Shown: positions 27,184-35,906 of the stretch, piece by piece
Layout: every line of letters starts with the position of its first letter
How positions within the stretch are numbered: position 1 is the first letter of the stretch
From: JBBROS01 sp963752225
GTDB taxonomy: Bacteria > Pseudomonadota > Alphaproteobacteria > Acetobacterales > Acetobacteraceae
Assembly (NCBI GenBank): GCA_963752225.1
Contig: CAVVXS010000009.1
Location: 310,001 to 374,000 of the forward strand
DNA: 64,000 nucleotides
Direction of reading: 5' to 3'
Made by a program: the position numbers and the translations under genes
Notes under the pieces: model-generated
The model's input: the letters and a program-made list of their open reading frames with translations, nothing else
Databases searched by the model: none
What the model was told of the DNA's origin: nothing

Positions 27184-28767
27184 ATGCGACGCAGGACCCT
27201 GATGATCGGCGGCACGGCGGCATTGGCCGGCGCCGGCCGGCTGGCGCGACCGGCCCTGGCGCAGGGCGCCAAGACGCTGCGCTTCGTGCCGCAAGCCAAC
27301 CTGTCCAGCCCCGACCCGATCTGGACATCGGCGACCGTCGCCTTCATCCACGGCTACGCGATCTACGACCTGCTGTACGGCCTCGACGAGAAGCTCGCCG
27401 CCCATCCGCAGATGGCGGCCGGGCACGAGGCGTCCGACGACGGGATGACGTTCACCATCACGCTCCGCGACGGGCTGCTGTGGCATGACGGGGCACCCGT
27501 GCGCGCGGCCGATTGCGTCGCCTCGATCCTGCGCTGGTCCAAGCGCAACCCGATGGGCGGCACGCTGATCGCCCGCACCGACGAGCTCAAGGCGCTCGAC
27601 GACAAGCGGCTGCAGTTCCGCCTCAAGCAGCGCTTCACGCTGATCCCCGAGGTGCTCGGCGGCGAGGGGTGCTTCATCATGCCCGAACGCGTGGCCAAGA
27701 CCGACGCCTTCACCCAGATCAGCGACTACACCGGCAGCGGCCCATTCAAGTTCCTGCCCGATCAATGGGTGGCCGGCGCCTCGGCCGCCTATGCCCGCAA
27801 CGACAAGTACCAGCCGCGGCAGGAGCCGGTCAGCATGTGGGCCGGCGGCAAGGTCGCCCATTTCGACCGGGTCGAGTGGAAGATCATCCCCGACCCGGCG
27901 ACCGCCGCGGCCGCCATGCAGCGCGGCGAGATCGACTGGTGGGAGAACCCCCTGCCCGACCTGCTGCCGCAGATGCTCAAGCAGTCCGACATCAAATCCG
28001 AGGTGCTGGACCCGTTGGGAACGCTGGGCGTGATGCGGTTCAACCATCTCAATCCGCCGTTCGACAACGTGAAGCTGCGCCGGGCATTCATTCCGGCCAT
28101 CGACCAGAACGATTTCGTCGCCGCGGTCTATGGCGACCTCGCCGGCAAGTATGGCCGCGCCGACGCCGGGTTCTTCACCGCCGGATCGCCGTACGCGTCC
28201 GACGCCGGGCTGGGCGTGCTGACCGGCAAGCGCGACATCAAGCTGGCGCAGAAGCTGGTCAAGGAGAGCGGCTATAACGGGGAGAAGATCCTGCTGATGT
28301 CGCCGTCCGATCAGCAGAACCTGCAGGCGATGTGCCTGGTTGCGGCCGATGTGATGAAGCAGATGGGGCTGAACGTGGACTACGCCTCGATGGACTGGGG
28401 CACGCTGATCCAGCGCCGCACCAAGAAGGAGCCGTCGGCGCAGGGCGGCTGGGACATGTTCATCACCACCTGGGCCGGGCTGTCCACCTCCAGCCCCGGC
28501 AACAGCCAGCCGATGCGGGAGAACGGCAAGGAGGGCTGGTTCGGCTGGGCCAGCAGCGCGAAGATGGAGGCGCTGCGGCAGCAGTGGTTCGACGCCCCCG
28601 ACTTGCCGGCGCAGCAGAAGATCGCGCGCGACATGCAGCTGCTGGCGCTCGACGAGGTGCCGTTCCTGCCGACCGGGATGTTCTTCACCCCGACCGCGTA
28701 TCGCACCAGCATCACCGGGCTGCAGCGGTCCGGAACGGCGCTGATGTATGGCGTGAAGCCGGCCTGA
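27184..28767 (+). CDS. Tat-exported peptide/nickel-type ABC substrate-binding protein (SBP_bac_5), orphan
   Basis: 527 residues. The N-terminus MRRRTLMIGGTAALAGAGRL with a following ARPALAQG is a Tat-like signal with cleavage after AQ/A. The body is a cluster C binding protein with GMTFTITLRDGLLWHDG, IPAIDQNDFVAAVYGDLAGKY and a C-terminal FLPTGMFFTPTAYR. ATG 27184 is chosen because GGAGG lies 5 nt before it; the ATG at 27172 has nothing comparable. No permease or ATPase genes adjoin, so its partners must lie elsewhere. Ligand is unknown, likely a short peptide or opine-like molecule. Confidence 0.9.
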   Translation: MRRRTLMIGGTAALAGAGRLARPALAQGAKTLRFVPQANLSSPDPIWTSATVAFIHGYAIYDLLYGLDEKLAAHPQMAAGHEASDDGMTFTITLRDGLLWHDGAPVRAADCVASILRWSKRNPMGGTLIARTDELKALDDKRLQFRLKQRFTLIPEVLGGEGCFIMPERVAKTDAFTQISDYTGSGPFKFLPDQWVAGASAAYARNDKYQPRQEPVSMWAGGKVAHFDRVEWKIIPDPATAAAAMQRGEIDWWENPLPDLLPQMLKQSDIKSEVLDPLGTLGVMRFNHLNPPFDNVKLRRAFIPAIDQNDFVAAVYGDLAGKYGRADAGFFTAGSPYASDAGLGVLTGKRDIKLAQKLVKESGYNGEKILLMSPSDQQNLQAMCLVAADVMKQMGLNVDYASMDWGTLIQRRTKKEPSAQGGWDMFITTWAGLSTSSPGNSQPMRENGKEGWFGWASSAKMEALRQQWFDAPDLPAQQKIARDMQLLALDEVPFLPTGMFFTPTAYRTSITGLQRSGTALMYGVKPA

Positions 28768-28776
28768 CCGGATCCC

Positions 28777-28803
28777 GCGGCCGTCCGCTCAGCGTCCGGC
28801 CGC
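28777..28803. terminator. Weak hairpin between convergent binding-protein and methyltransferase genes
   Basis: GCGGCCG at 28777-28783 pairs with CGGCCGC at 28797-28803 across 13 nt. It overlaps the methyltransferase stop codon. There is no T-tract. Position between converging genes is the main support. Confidence 0.3.
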
Positions 28804-29562
28804 CACCAGCAGGAACATCGGCCGGTGCCGCTCCCGCGCCAGTTCCGGGCGCGCGGCGACCTGGTCGTCGGTCGGGCAGAACTCCTCGACGTGGCGGATC
28901 GCGAAGCCTGCCGCGATCAGCAGGTTGAGCGTCGTGCCGAGCATGCGGTGGTGCTTGACCACCCCGGGCGCGAGCCAGTCGGTCGTGCGGCGCCCTTCCA
29001 CGAGGTAGGAGTCGACCGGCCACGTCGTGCGTCCCTCGGCGTCGACGAACCAATCCGGCCGGCTGGGCGCCATGAAGATCGGGTGTTCGGTGGAGAACAC
29101 GAGGCGGCCGCCATCGGCCAGGCCGCGGTGGATCGCGGCGAACAGGCGCCCGGCGTCGGCGACGTAGTGGAACGCGAGAGAGCTGAACACGAGGTCGAAG
29201 CCGCCGGTCTCGAGATCGAGCGTCTCCAGGTCGGCCCGTTGGTATGAGATGACCGGGTCGGATGTGGTCGCGCGAGCCCGCGCGAGCATGCGCTCGGACA
29301 GGTCGCAGGCCTGAACCATCGCGGCGCCCCGCTGTCGCGCCCAGCGGGCGAACCAGCCGAAGCCGCAACCGAGGTCGGCCACCCGCGCACCCGCCAAGTC
29401 GGGCAGCATGGCGCGGAGTGCCGGCCACTCCGGCGCAGCCTCCAGGCCCGCCAACGAGCGTCCGAGCTGGCTATAGCCGGCAAAGAAGTCGGCTCGGTCG
29501 TAGATGTTTTGAGCGGCTGCGGGGGCGGCGGCAGGGGCAGCGGCGGGTTCGGGCCGGTTCAT
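28789..29562 (-). CDS. Class I SAM-dependent methyltransferase
   Basis: 257 residues from ATG 29562 after an Ala/Pro-rich start. Rossmann motifs: VADLGCGFGWFARWARQRG (SAM-binding motif I), QACDLSERML, and FDLVFSSLAFHYVAD. This UbiE/Methyltransf_11-type enzyme often ends with a FCPTDDQ region and LLVAAGR, both seen here. An in-frame upstream extension to 29637 is possible, and neither start has a good Shine-Dalgarno. Substrate unknown. The gene is convergent with the binding protein. Confidence 0.85.
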   Translation of the reverse strand: MNRPEPAAAPAAAPAAAQNIYDRADFFAGYSQLGRSLAGLEAAPEWPALRAMLPDLAGARVADLGCGFGWFARWARQRGAAMVQACDLSERMLARARATTSDPVISYQRADLETLDLETGGFDLVFSSLAFHYVADAGRLFAAIHRGLADGGRLVFSTEHPIFMAPSRPDWFVDAEGRTTWPVDSYLVEGRRTTDWLAPGVVKHHRMLGTTLNLLIAAGFAIRHVEEFCPTDDQVAARPELARERHRPMFLLVAAGR

Positions 29563-29939
29563 GCGGCGGCGTTGTAAGAGCGCGGACCGCGGTGTGGCAA
29601 CCGATCGTGAGCCGTCCCGCGGAGCGGGCGCGGTCACCGGGATGACGCAAACCGATGCAAGTTGATCACAGGCAAGCCCAAATCACGCGATAAACCCACT
29701 TCTTTCTCAACCTGTGGCTGAAGGAACGCAATTCCTTTCGCCTGCCGGCCAAACCTCCCGCCATTTCTGGCTGAAAGCATTGTCCCTGACCTTCGTTGAA
29801 GAAGTTGATTTTACCATAATGTATATCGGGCTAAGTTGATCACCTCTGTGTGATATCGTAACCAGATCCACAAGAAGTTGACCTGTTGCGCTGAGTTCGA
29901 GCAGTGAAGGCGCGTCCAAAACACAGGAATGTTCGCCGC
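29563..29939. promoter_or_regulatory. AT-richer intergenic region with four AAGTTGA motifs upstream of the secreted glycosidase
   Basis: This 377-nt gap is clearly lower in GC than the rest of the window from about 29640. It contains AAGTTGATCAC twice exactly (29659-29669 and 29833-29843), AAGTTGAT at 29802-29809 and AAGTTGA at 29875-29881, all in the same orientation. The last three are spaced 31 and 42 nt apart. Two small open frames on the minus strand lack ribosome-binding sites and family features and are not called. I read the region as promoter and operator DNA for the gene at 29940. Confidence 0.5.
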
Positions 29940-31646
29940 ATGCCCACTGATGCCACTCGAACCAACGACTTCATTCAGGAATTGGGCGTTAGCGCCCATT
30001 TAGCTGATGGCAATTCTAGCTACGGGTCCAGCGATGTTGGCGCCCAAATGGCTTATCTCGGCTTTAGCAACATTCGTTCGGAAGCACCGGGGAACCGCCT
30101 CAGCACCTTCGTCGCGCTCGGCCAACAGGGCATCAAGTTCGATCTCGTCACATGGAATACAGATCTCCAGACCCAAATGGGCCTGATCGACAAGGTCGCG
30201 CCCTACGTCACGCTGGTCGAAGGACCGAACGAGGTGAACGCCATCCCGGTGTCCTATAAGGGGCTCGGTGGCGCCGCGGCGGCCCAGGCGTTCCAGGCCG
30301 ACCTGTACAACGCCGTTCACTCCGACCCGAACCTCACCAGCGTCCGGGTGATGCCGTTCTCGCTGTCGATGGGCTTCGACATGAGCGGATACGGCAACGT
30401 CGGCGCCTATGCGGACATCGGCAACGTGCACGCCTATTCCGGCCAGGGCCTGCCGCCGTTCGACCAGATCAACTACTGGACGAACCAGGTGACCACCGCA
30501 CCCGGCAAGCCGTATGCGATCACCGAGACGGGCTTCACCACCATCTACGAGCCGCGCGGCGGCGTCACACAGGACGTCCAGGCGAAGTGGCTGATGGACA
30601 CGTTCCTCGGCAACCACGTCAACGGCGTCGTCAAGACCTACGTCTACCAGCTCGAGGACGGATACAGCTCCCCGTCCAGCGACATCGAGAATCATTACGG
30701 CTTGTTCACCGTCGACGGCGCGCCGAAGCAGGCGGCGACCGACCTGCACAACCTGACTACGATCCTCGCCGACAAGGGCGCGAACGCCAGTTCCTTCGCA
30801 CCGGGGTCGCTCGATTACAGCGTCAGCGGCCTCGATCCGCAGTACGGGTTCCAGACCCTGTTCTCCAAGTCCAACGGCAGCTTCGACGTGGCGCTTTGGT
30901 CGGAGCCGAACTTCTTCAACCCGGCGACGTCCCAGGAAGCGAACGTCACGCCGTCCACCGTGACGGTGAAGCTCAACGGCACCTACAACATCGACGTGTT
31001 CGACCCGGTCGTCGGCACCGGTGCCATCAGCCACGCGCAAGGCGTCAGCTCCATCGACGTGCAGCTCACGACCGATCCGCTGATCGTCGAGGTCACGCCG
31101 ACCGGTGCCGCGGCCGCGTCGGCGCCCGTCGCGGCGGCAGCCCCCGCAGCCACGGCAACGGCGCCGGTGTCCTCGAGCCCGTCCGTTCCTGCGGCGAGCA
31201 CGCCAGCCGCCGCCGCGACGCCGACGGACCCGGCCGCCTCGGCGGCGCCGGCCGCAGCCGCAGCGCCGGTGACGCCGGACACGTCCGGCAACACGGTATC
31301 GGCGTTGAGTGCGGCCACGCTCGGCCTCGCCGACCCGTCGTTCATCAGCGCCTCGGGCGGCGCGATCGTCGACGGCGGCAGCGATTGGAACCAGGTGCTG
31401 ACCGGTGGGGCGGGGCGCAATGCGTTCGTGCTGCACGCCGGCCTCGCCAATGACGACGTCATCACCAACTTCAAGGCCGATCCGGCGGCTGGCGACGTCC
31501 TCGAGTTGGCCGGCTATGGCGCCGGTGCGGCGCTGACGGCGGTGGACGGATCGACGTGGGTTGCGAGCGGAGCGTCCGGCGTAGCCGACGTGATCCATTT
31601 CAGCAGCCCGGTGAACCTCGTCCCCGCCAACGTGGCCTTCGTCTGA
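29940..31646 (+). CDS. Secreted clan GH-A glycoside hydrolase with type I secretion-like C-terminus
   Basis: 568 residues. Residues 1-about 330 form a TIM-barrel like clan GH-A enzymes, with acid/base Asn97-Glu98 in VEGPNEVN and nucleophile Glu196 in AITETGF. A beta-sandwich-like segment follows, then an Ala/Pro/Thr linker (about 385-455). The C-terminal module reads like the serralysin/RTX end: GGAGRNAFVLHAG, DDVITNFKADPAAGDVLEL. There is no N-terminal signal peptide, consistent with an ABC-type I exporter, which is not in the window. The GH family and substrate are not identifiable here. ATG 29940 is chosen over GTG 29904 because AGGA precedes it, though spacing is long. Confidence 0.8.
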   Translation: MPTDATRTNDFIQELGVSAHLADGNSSYGSSDVGAQMAYLGFSNIRSEAPGNRLSTFVALGQQGIKFDLVTWNTDLQTQMGLIDKVAPYVTLVEGPNEVNAIPVSYKGLGGAAAAQAFQADLYNAVHSDPNLTSVRVMPFSLSMGFDMSGYGNVGAYADIGNVHAYSGQGLPPFDQINYWTNQVTTAPGKPYAITETGFTTIYEPRGGVTQDVQAKWLMDTFLGNHVNGVVKTYVYQLEDGYSSPSSDIENHYGLFTVDGAPKQAATDLHNLTTILADKGANASSFAPGSLDYSVSGLDPQYGFQTLFSKSNGSFDVALWSEPNFFNPATSQEANVTPSTVTVKLNGTYNIDVFDPVVGTGAISHAQGVSSIDVQLTTDPLIVEVTPTGAAAASAPVAAAAPAATATAPVSSSPSVPAASTPAAAATPTDPAASAAPAAAAAPVTPDTSGNTVSALSAATLGLADPSFISASGGAIVDGGSDWNQVLTGGAGRNAFVLHAGLANDDVITNFKADPAAGDVLELAGYGAGAALTAVDGSTWVASGASGVADVIHFSSPVNLVPANVAFV

Positions 31647-31652
31647 CCGTTC

Positions 31653-31689
31653 GGCTCGCCGGCGGACATCTCGTGTCCGCCGGCGAGCC
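31653..31689 (+). terminator. Perfect 16-bp hairpin after the glycosidase gene
   Basis: GGCTCGCCGGCGGACA and its exact complement flank a 5-nt loop, starting 6 nt after the stop codon. The stem is very stable. It is followed by CCCCGG rather than a T-tract, so it may act as a 3'-end stabiliser or a non-canonical terminator. Confidence 0.7.
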
Positions 31690-31799
31690 CCGGTTCCACT
31701 CCCCGGCGCGACGCGGCCCGCGGCCGATGAACGCCTTCGAACGTCAGATATTGCGCGAGTTGATGTCCGACCGCGGACGTCGTTGAGAGGTCGTGCCGG

Positions 31800-32015
31800 T
31801 CAGCACATGAACGACGTCGCGCGGATGGCGCGGCCCGCCTCGTCGCGAACGATCACGAAGAACCGCGAGTTCTCCTGCGCCGAACCGCTCGGCGGAAGCT
31901 TCGGCAGCGCATCGACCGCTGCCGAGCGGGCAGCCTCCGGCGAGGCGTGCTCGACGCCTTCCGTGTCCCTGACCAGAACCGGTCCGGTCGCCACGTCGAA
32001 GAAGAAGCGCGGCAT
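31800..32015 (-). CDS. DUF6894 family small protein
   Basis: 71 residues starting MPRFFFDVATG. This start, the RDTEGVEHASPEAARSAAVDALPKL middle and the FFVIVRDEAGR end match the DUF6894 proteins common in Alphaproteobacteria, whose function is unknown. It is a compact alpha/beta protein with no signal peptide or membrane segment. GGGAG lies just upstream of the ATG on the coding strand. It stands alone between the glycosidase terminator and the dehydrogenase gene. Confidence 0.85.
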   Translation of the reverse strand: MPRFFFDVATGPVLVRDTEGVEHASPEAARSAAVDALPKLPPSGSAQENSRFFVIVRDEAGRAIRATSFMC

Positions 32016-32117
32016 GGCACTCCCTGTTCACCATCGATCGGCCGCACACTGCCTTGATTGTCATTGCACTGCAACACCGTCGTGGCTGTCTCGGCACACG
32101 AGACGACCCGACGGCGG

Positions 32118-33422
32118 TCAGGCCCCCGTCACCCGCCACACCACGTCGCCCACATCGTCCGCCATCAGCAGCGAACGCCCATCGTGGCCGAGGGTCACGC
32201 CGACCGGACGGCCGAACGAGGCACGCTCGTCGGCTGCGAGGAAGCCCGACAGGATATCGCGCGGCGGACCGGACGGCCGACCATGCTCGAACGGCACGAA
32301 CACGAGCTTGTAGCCGCTCAGCGTGCTGCGGTTCCACGATCCGTGCTGCCCGATGGCCATGCCGTCCGGAAAGCCCGGCAGCGTCCCGGACGGCACCCAG
32401 CACAGGCCGAGCGATGCGGTGTGGCCGCCGAGCGCATAGTCCGGGGTCAGCGCGCGGGCGACCAGAGCCGGATCCTGCGGCACCCGGTCGTCGACCGTCT
32501 GGCCCCAATAGCAGTATGGCCACCCGTAGAACCCGCCATCCTGCACCGACGTGAGATAGTCGGGCGGCGTCTCGTCGCCGAGCCCGTCACGTTCGTTGAC
32601 CACCGTCCACAGCGCGCCTGTGGTCGGCTCCCACGCCAAGCCGACCGGGTTGCGCAGTCCGCTCGCGAAAATGCGGCTGTTCCCGGTTTCCAGATCGATC
32701 TCGTAAATCGCAGCCCGGCCTTGTTCGGCGTCCATGCCGTTGTCGCCGATGTTGCTGAGCGAGCCGACCCCGGCATAAAGCTTACGCCCGTCCAGGCTCG
32801 GCAGCAGGCTTCTTGTCCAATGGCCGCCCGGCTTGAACTCCACCAGGCGCTGACCCGGCGCCGTGATACGGTCGGTGCCGGCGACATAGGGGAACACCAC
32901 CACGCCGTCGGTGTTGCCGACGTAGAACTTGTCGCCCAGTACGACCATGCCGAACGGCTGGTTGAGGTTCTCCATGAAGGTCGTCTGGATTTCGGCCACC
33001 CCGTCGCCGTCGGGGTCGCGCAGCAAGGTGATCCGGTTCGCGCTGACGCCCACGGCCGCTGCGCGCTTCATCGTGCTCAGCACGGCATAGTCGAACACGC
33101 CGCGCGCCGGCCGCGGCACGTTGGTGGCCTCGGCAACGAGGGTGTCGCCGTTGGGCAGCACGTGGAACCAGCGCGGATGCTTCAGGCCGGTGGCGAACGC
33201 GTTGACCTTCAGGCCCGGCGCCGCCACCGGGGTCTGTCCGGGGGCCCATCCCTGCGCGGTCGGCATCTTCAGGGTCGGGATGCTGCCTTGCGGCTTGGCG
33301 GCCGGAATGGCCGGGGTGGCGCCCCAGGCCGGCTCATGCGTGCCGTCCTTCAGCCGCCTGACCAACAAGGCGCCGCCGCCAACCAGCGCGACGCCGCGCG
33401 CGAATACGTTCGAGAAACTCAA
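32118..33422 (-). CDS. Sorbosone dehydrogenase family / PQQ-type sugar dehydrogenase beta-propeller
   Basis: 434 residues from a TTG at 33422 preceded by GAAGGGA; the longer in-frame start at 33515 gives an unlikely Arg-rich leader. An N-terminal hydrophobic segment (FARGVALVGGGALLV) acts as signal or anchor. The six-bladed propeller shows LKHPRWFHVLPNGDTLVAE, GMVVLGDKFYVGNTDGVVVF, IFASGLRNPVGLAWEP, GGFYGWPYCYWG and IGQHGSWNRS, hallmark stretches of L-sorbosone dehydrogenase-like proteins. Expected location is periplasm with PQQ as cofactor. The natural substrate is unknown. Confidence 0.87.
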   Translation of the reverse strand: MSFSNVFARGVALVGGGALLVRRLKDGTHEPAWGATPAIPAAKPQGSIPTLKMPTAQGWAPGQTPVAAPGLKVNAFATGLKHPRWFHVLPNGDTLVAEATNVPRPARGVFDYAVLSTMKRAAAVGVSANRITLLRDPDGDGVAEIQTTFMENLNQPFGMVVLGDKFYVGNTDGVVVFPYVAGTDRITAPGQRLVEFKPGGHWTRSLLPSLDGRKLYAGVGSLSNIGDNGMDAEQGRAAIYEIDLETGNSRIFASGLRNPVGLAWEPTTGALWTVVNERDGLGDETPPDYLTSVQDGGFYGWPYCYWGQTVDDRVPQDPALVARALTPDYALGGHTASLGLCWVPSGTLPGFPDGMAIGQHGSWNRSTLSGYKLVFVPFEHGRPSGPPRDILSGFLAADERASFGRPVGVTLGHDGRSLLMADDVGDVVWRVTGA

Positions 33423-33555
33423 TGCACCATTCCCTTCGGTTGCGCGCAGGGTAGCCGAGGCGGGACCGAGGTGGAACCGCGCACGCGGCGGGCCGGCGGC
33501 ATGCCGGGCTTCCACCCGGGTTGACCTTCCCGCCCGGTCGTTCCATCGCCTGCCT

Positions 33556-35352
33556 ATGCTCCTGACCCTTGCGACCCTGCTCGCTGCCGCCGTTCTGCTT
33601 GTCCCACTCTCGCGGCGGCTGGGGTTCGGCAGCGTGCTCGGCTACCTCGTCGGCGGCGCCCTGATCGGGCCCTCCGGCCTTCGCCTCATCACCGATGTGC
33701 ACGCGATCGCCGGGGTGTCCGAGCTCGGCGTGGTGATGCTGCTGTTCCTGATCGGGCTCGAGGTGCGGCCGCAACGGCTCTGGGTCATGCGGCGGGCGGT
33801 GTTCGGCCTCGGCCCGGCGCAAGTCGCCGGAACCACCGCGGTGCTGGCGGTGGCGGCGCACGCGCTCGGCGTGGCCTGGCCGGCGTCGCTGGTGCTCGGC
33901 GCCGGGCTGGCCTTGTCGTCGACGGCGATCGTGCTGCCGATGCTGGGCGAGCGGAACCTGCTCGGCGGCCCGGCGGGACGGGACAGCTTCGCGGTGCTGC
34001 TGTTCCAGGACCTCGCCTTCATCCCGCTGGTGGCGGCGGTGCCGCTGCTGGCCGGCGAGGCCAAGACGCCCGACCACGTGCCCCTGCTCGAGGCGGGGCG
34101 CGCGATCGGCGCCATTGCCGTGATCCTGGTCGGCGGCCGCTATTTGATCCGGCCCGCGTTCCGCGCCATCGGCGGCGCCCGGACACCGGAGGTGTTCACC
34201 GCGCTCGCGCTGTTCGTCGTCGCCGGCGCCGCCACACTCGCCGACGCGGCCGGTCTGTCGATGTCGCTGGGCGCGTTCCTGGGCGGCGTGCTGTTATCCG
34301 ACTCCGAGTACCGGCACGAGGTCCAGGCGGATGTCGAGCCGTTCGAGGGCCTGCTGCTCGGCTTCTTCTTCCTGTCGGTCGGGATGTCGGCCAACCTGGC
34401 CTTGGCGGTGCAGGAGCCGTGGTTTTTCGCCGCCGCCGTCCCCGGCTTCATGCTGGTGAAGGCGGGGGTCGCCTTGCTGCTGGGGCGCATGAGCGGGCAG
34501 CCGGTCCGGACCGCGCTGCGCTTCGCGACCGCCCTGCCGCAAGGCAGCGAGTTCAGCTTCGTGCTGTTCGCGGCGGCGGTCGGCACCGGGGCCCTGACGC
34601 AGGCCGCCTCCGATCGGGCGACGCTTGCGATCGCCTTGTCCATGGCCGCCACGCCGCTGCTGTTCGCCGCGTCCGAGCGCCTCGTCATCCCGCGCTTCGC
34701 CAAGACCGACGCGCCGCCGCGCTACGATGCGATCGAGGACGAGGGCGCGCCGGTCATCATCTGCGGTTTCGGCCGGGTCGGGCAGATCATCGGACGGGTG
34801 CTGACGATGCGCGGCATTGCCTACACCGCGCTCGAGCAGGACAGCGAACAGGTGGAGGTCATCCGCCGCTTCGGAACGAAGGTGTATTACGGCGACCCGT
34901 CCCGCCCCGACCTGCTGCGGGCGGCCGGAGCCGAGAACGCGAAGCTGCTCGTGGTGGCGCTGGAAGACATGGCCGAGAGCCTGCAGGTGATCGACGTCGC
35001 CCGACGCACCTTCCCGAACTTGCGGATCATCGCCCGGGCGCGCAACCGGCGCCACGCGCACTTGCTGATGGACCGCGGCGTGGCCGGGCTGGTCCGGGAG
35101 ACCTTCCACTCCAGCCTACGCCTCGCGGCCTTGGTGCTGCAGGACCTCGGCCTCGAACGCAATGAAGCGGACCAGGCCGTCCGCTTGTTCGAGGAATATG
35201 ACGAGCGGCGCCTGGTGGAAAGCCACGCCTTCTATGACGACGAGCAGCAGTTGATCCAAAGCGCCAAGCAAACCGCCGACGAGCTGTCGGGCCTGTTCGA
35301 GGCCGACCAGCAGAACCGCACCCAGGCGCGGCCCAAGGTGACGCCGCGCTGA
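33556..35352 (+). CDS. CPA2-family cation:proton antiporter with TrkA-N (RCK) domain, KefB-like
   Basis: 598 residues. About 12-13 membrane segments (1-385) with GYLVGGALIGPSGL and LFLIGLEVRP near the start and FQDLAFIPL and SMSLGAFLGGVLLSDSEYRHEVQADVEPF in the exchanger core. A C-terminal RCK_N domain follows with PVIICGFGRVGQIIGRVL (nucleotide-binding GxGxxG). This arrangement matches KefB/KefC-type K+/H+ antiporters gated by nucleotide or thiol ligands. The ATG at 33556 starts the first membrane helix directly. An in-frame extension upstream overlaps the divergent dehydrogenase gene and is discarded. Confidence 0.92.
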   Translation: MLLTLATLLAAAVLLVPLSRRLGFGSVLGYLVGGALIGPSGLRLITDVHAIAGVSELGVVMLLFLIGLEVRPQRLWVMRRAVFGLGPAQVAGTTAVLAVAAHALGVAWPASLVLGAGLALSSTAIVLPMLGERNLLGGPAGRDSFAVLLFQDLAFIPLVAAVPLLAGEAKTPDHVPLLEAGRAIGAIAVILVGGRYLIRPAFRAIGGARTPEVFTALALFVVAGAATLADAAGLSMSLGAFLGGVLLSDSEYRHEVQADVEPFEGLLLGFFFLSVGMSANLALAVQEPWFFAAAVPGFMLVKAGVALLLGRMSGQPVRTALRFATALPQGSEFSFVLFAAAVGTGALTQAASDRATLAIALSMAATPLLFAASERLVIPRFAKTDAPPRYDAIEDEGAPVIICGFGRVGQIIGRVLTMRGIAYTALEQDSEQVEVIRRFGTKVYYGDPSRPDLLRAAGAENAKLLVVALEDMAESLQVIDVARRTFPNLRIIARARNRRHAHLLMDRGVAGLVRETFHSSLRLAALVLQDLGLERNEADQAVRLFEEYDERRLVESHAFYDDEQQLIQSAKQTADELSGLFEADQQNRTQARPKVTPR

Positions 35353-35404
35353 CTGCGGCCGCCCAGTCTCGGCCCGGATGGTCGTTCGCCCGGGATCAAT
35401 GTTC

Positions 35405-35812
35405 CTATCGGCCGCCGGCGAACAGCCTCGCGGCGGACTGCACGACCTTTGTTGCATAAGCATCGTGCAATTGCGGCGTGTGCGAATGGTAATACCCGAC
35501 CGCCCGCATCAGATCGCCCGACGCTTCGTCCAGGTACGTGCGCATGATCAGCCCAGCGGCGGCGACGTTGAAGCAGACGTTGTTCAACAAACGCTCCCGG
35601 ACGGTTGGGGCGTCGAGCCGCGTGTAGCGCACCAGGCGCGGGATCCAGAGCGTGTTGACCTGCATCACGCCGAGATCCTCGCTGCCGTCACGGTTGAGGT
35701 GCGCCAACCCGGGAGCGCCGCCCTCGACCGCTTGGATCGATGGCAGCACACGCGGCGGCAAGCTATACACCTGCGCGACGAGCGCCATGCAGGCGAGAAA
35801 CGGCACCGCCAT
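35405..35812 (-). CDS. Small lytic transglycosylase (SLT domain), exported
   Basis: 135 residues from ATG 35812. A short signal peptide (MAVPFLACMALVAQVYS) precedes an SLT-like domain: catalytic Glu in IQAVEGG, NRDGSEDLGVMQVNTLWIP and AVGYYHSHTP. It resembles the VirB1/TrbN-type specialised transglycosylases that open peptidoglycan for envelope machines. The frame stays open upstream to 35962, so a longer N-terminus cannot be excluded, but it would overlap the divergent gspG start. Its divergent neighbour is a type II secretion pseudopilin, which may be its partner. Confidence 0.82.
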   Translation of the reverse strand: MAVPFLACMALVAQVYSLPPRVLPSIQAVEGGAPGLAHLNRDGSEDLGVMQVNTLWIPRLVRYTRLDAPTVRERLLNNVCFNVAAAGLIMRTYLDEASGDLMRAVGYYHSHTPQLHDAYATKVVQSAARLFAGGR

Positions 35813-35906
35813 CAGCCCGCGTCCCCGGCGGGCCGGACATCGGTGACTCCAGCTTTCCGCAGCATCGCCCCTCGTCGCTTCGCGCAAAACCATGTAGCAG
35901 AAAACC

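Noticed and set aside
29707..29999. Two small minus-strand open frames in the AT-rich spacer
   Set aside because: No ribosome-binding site, no recognisable domain, and they overlap each other and the start of the glycosidase gene.
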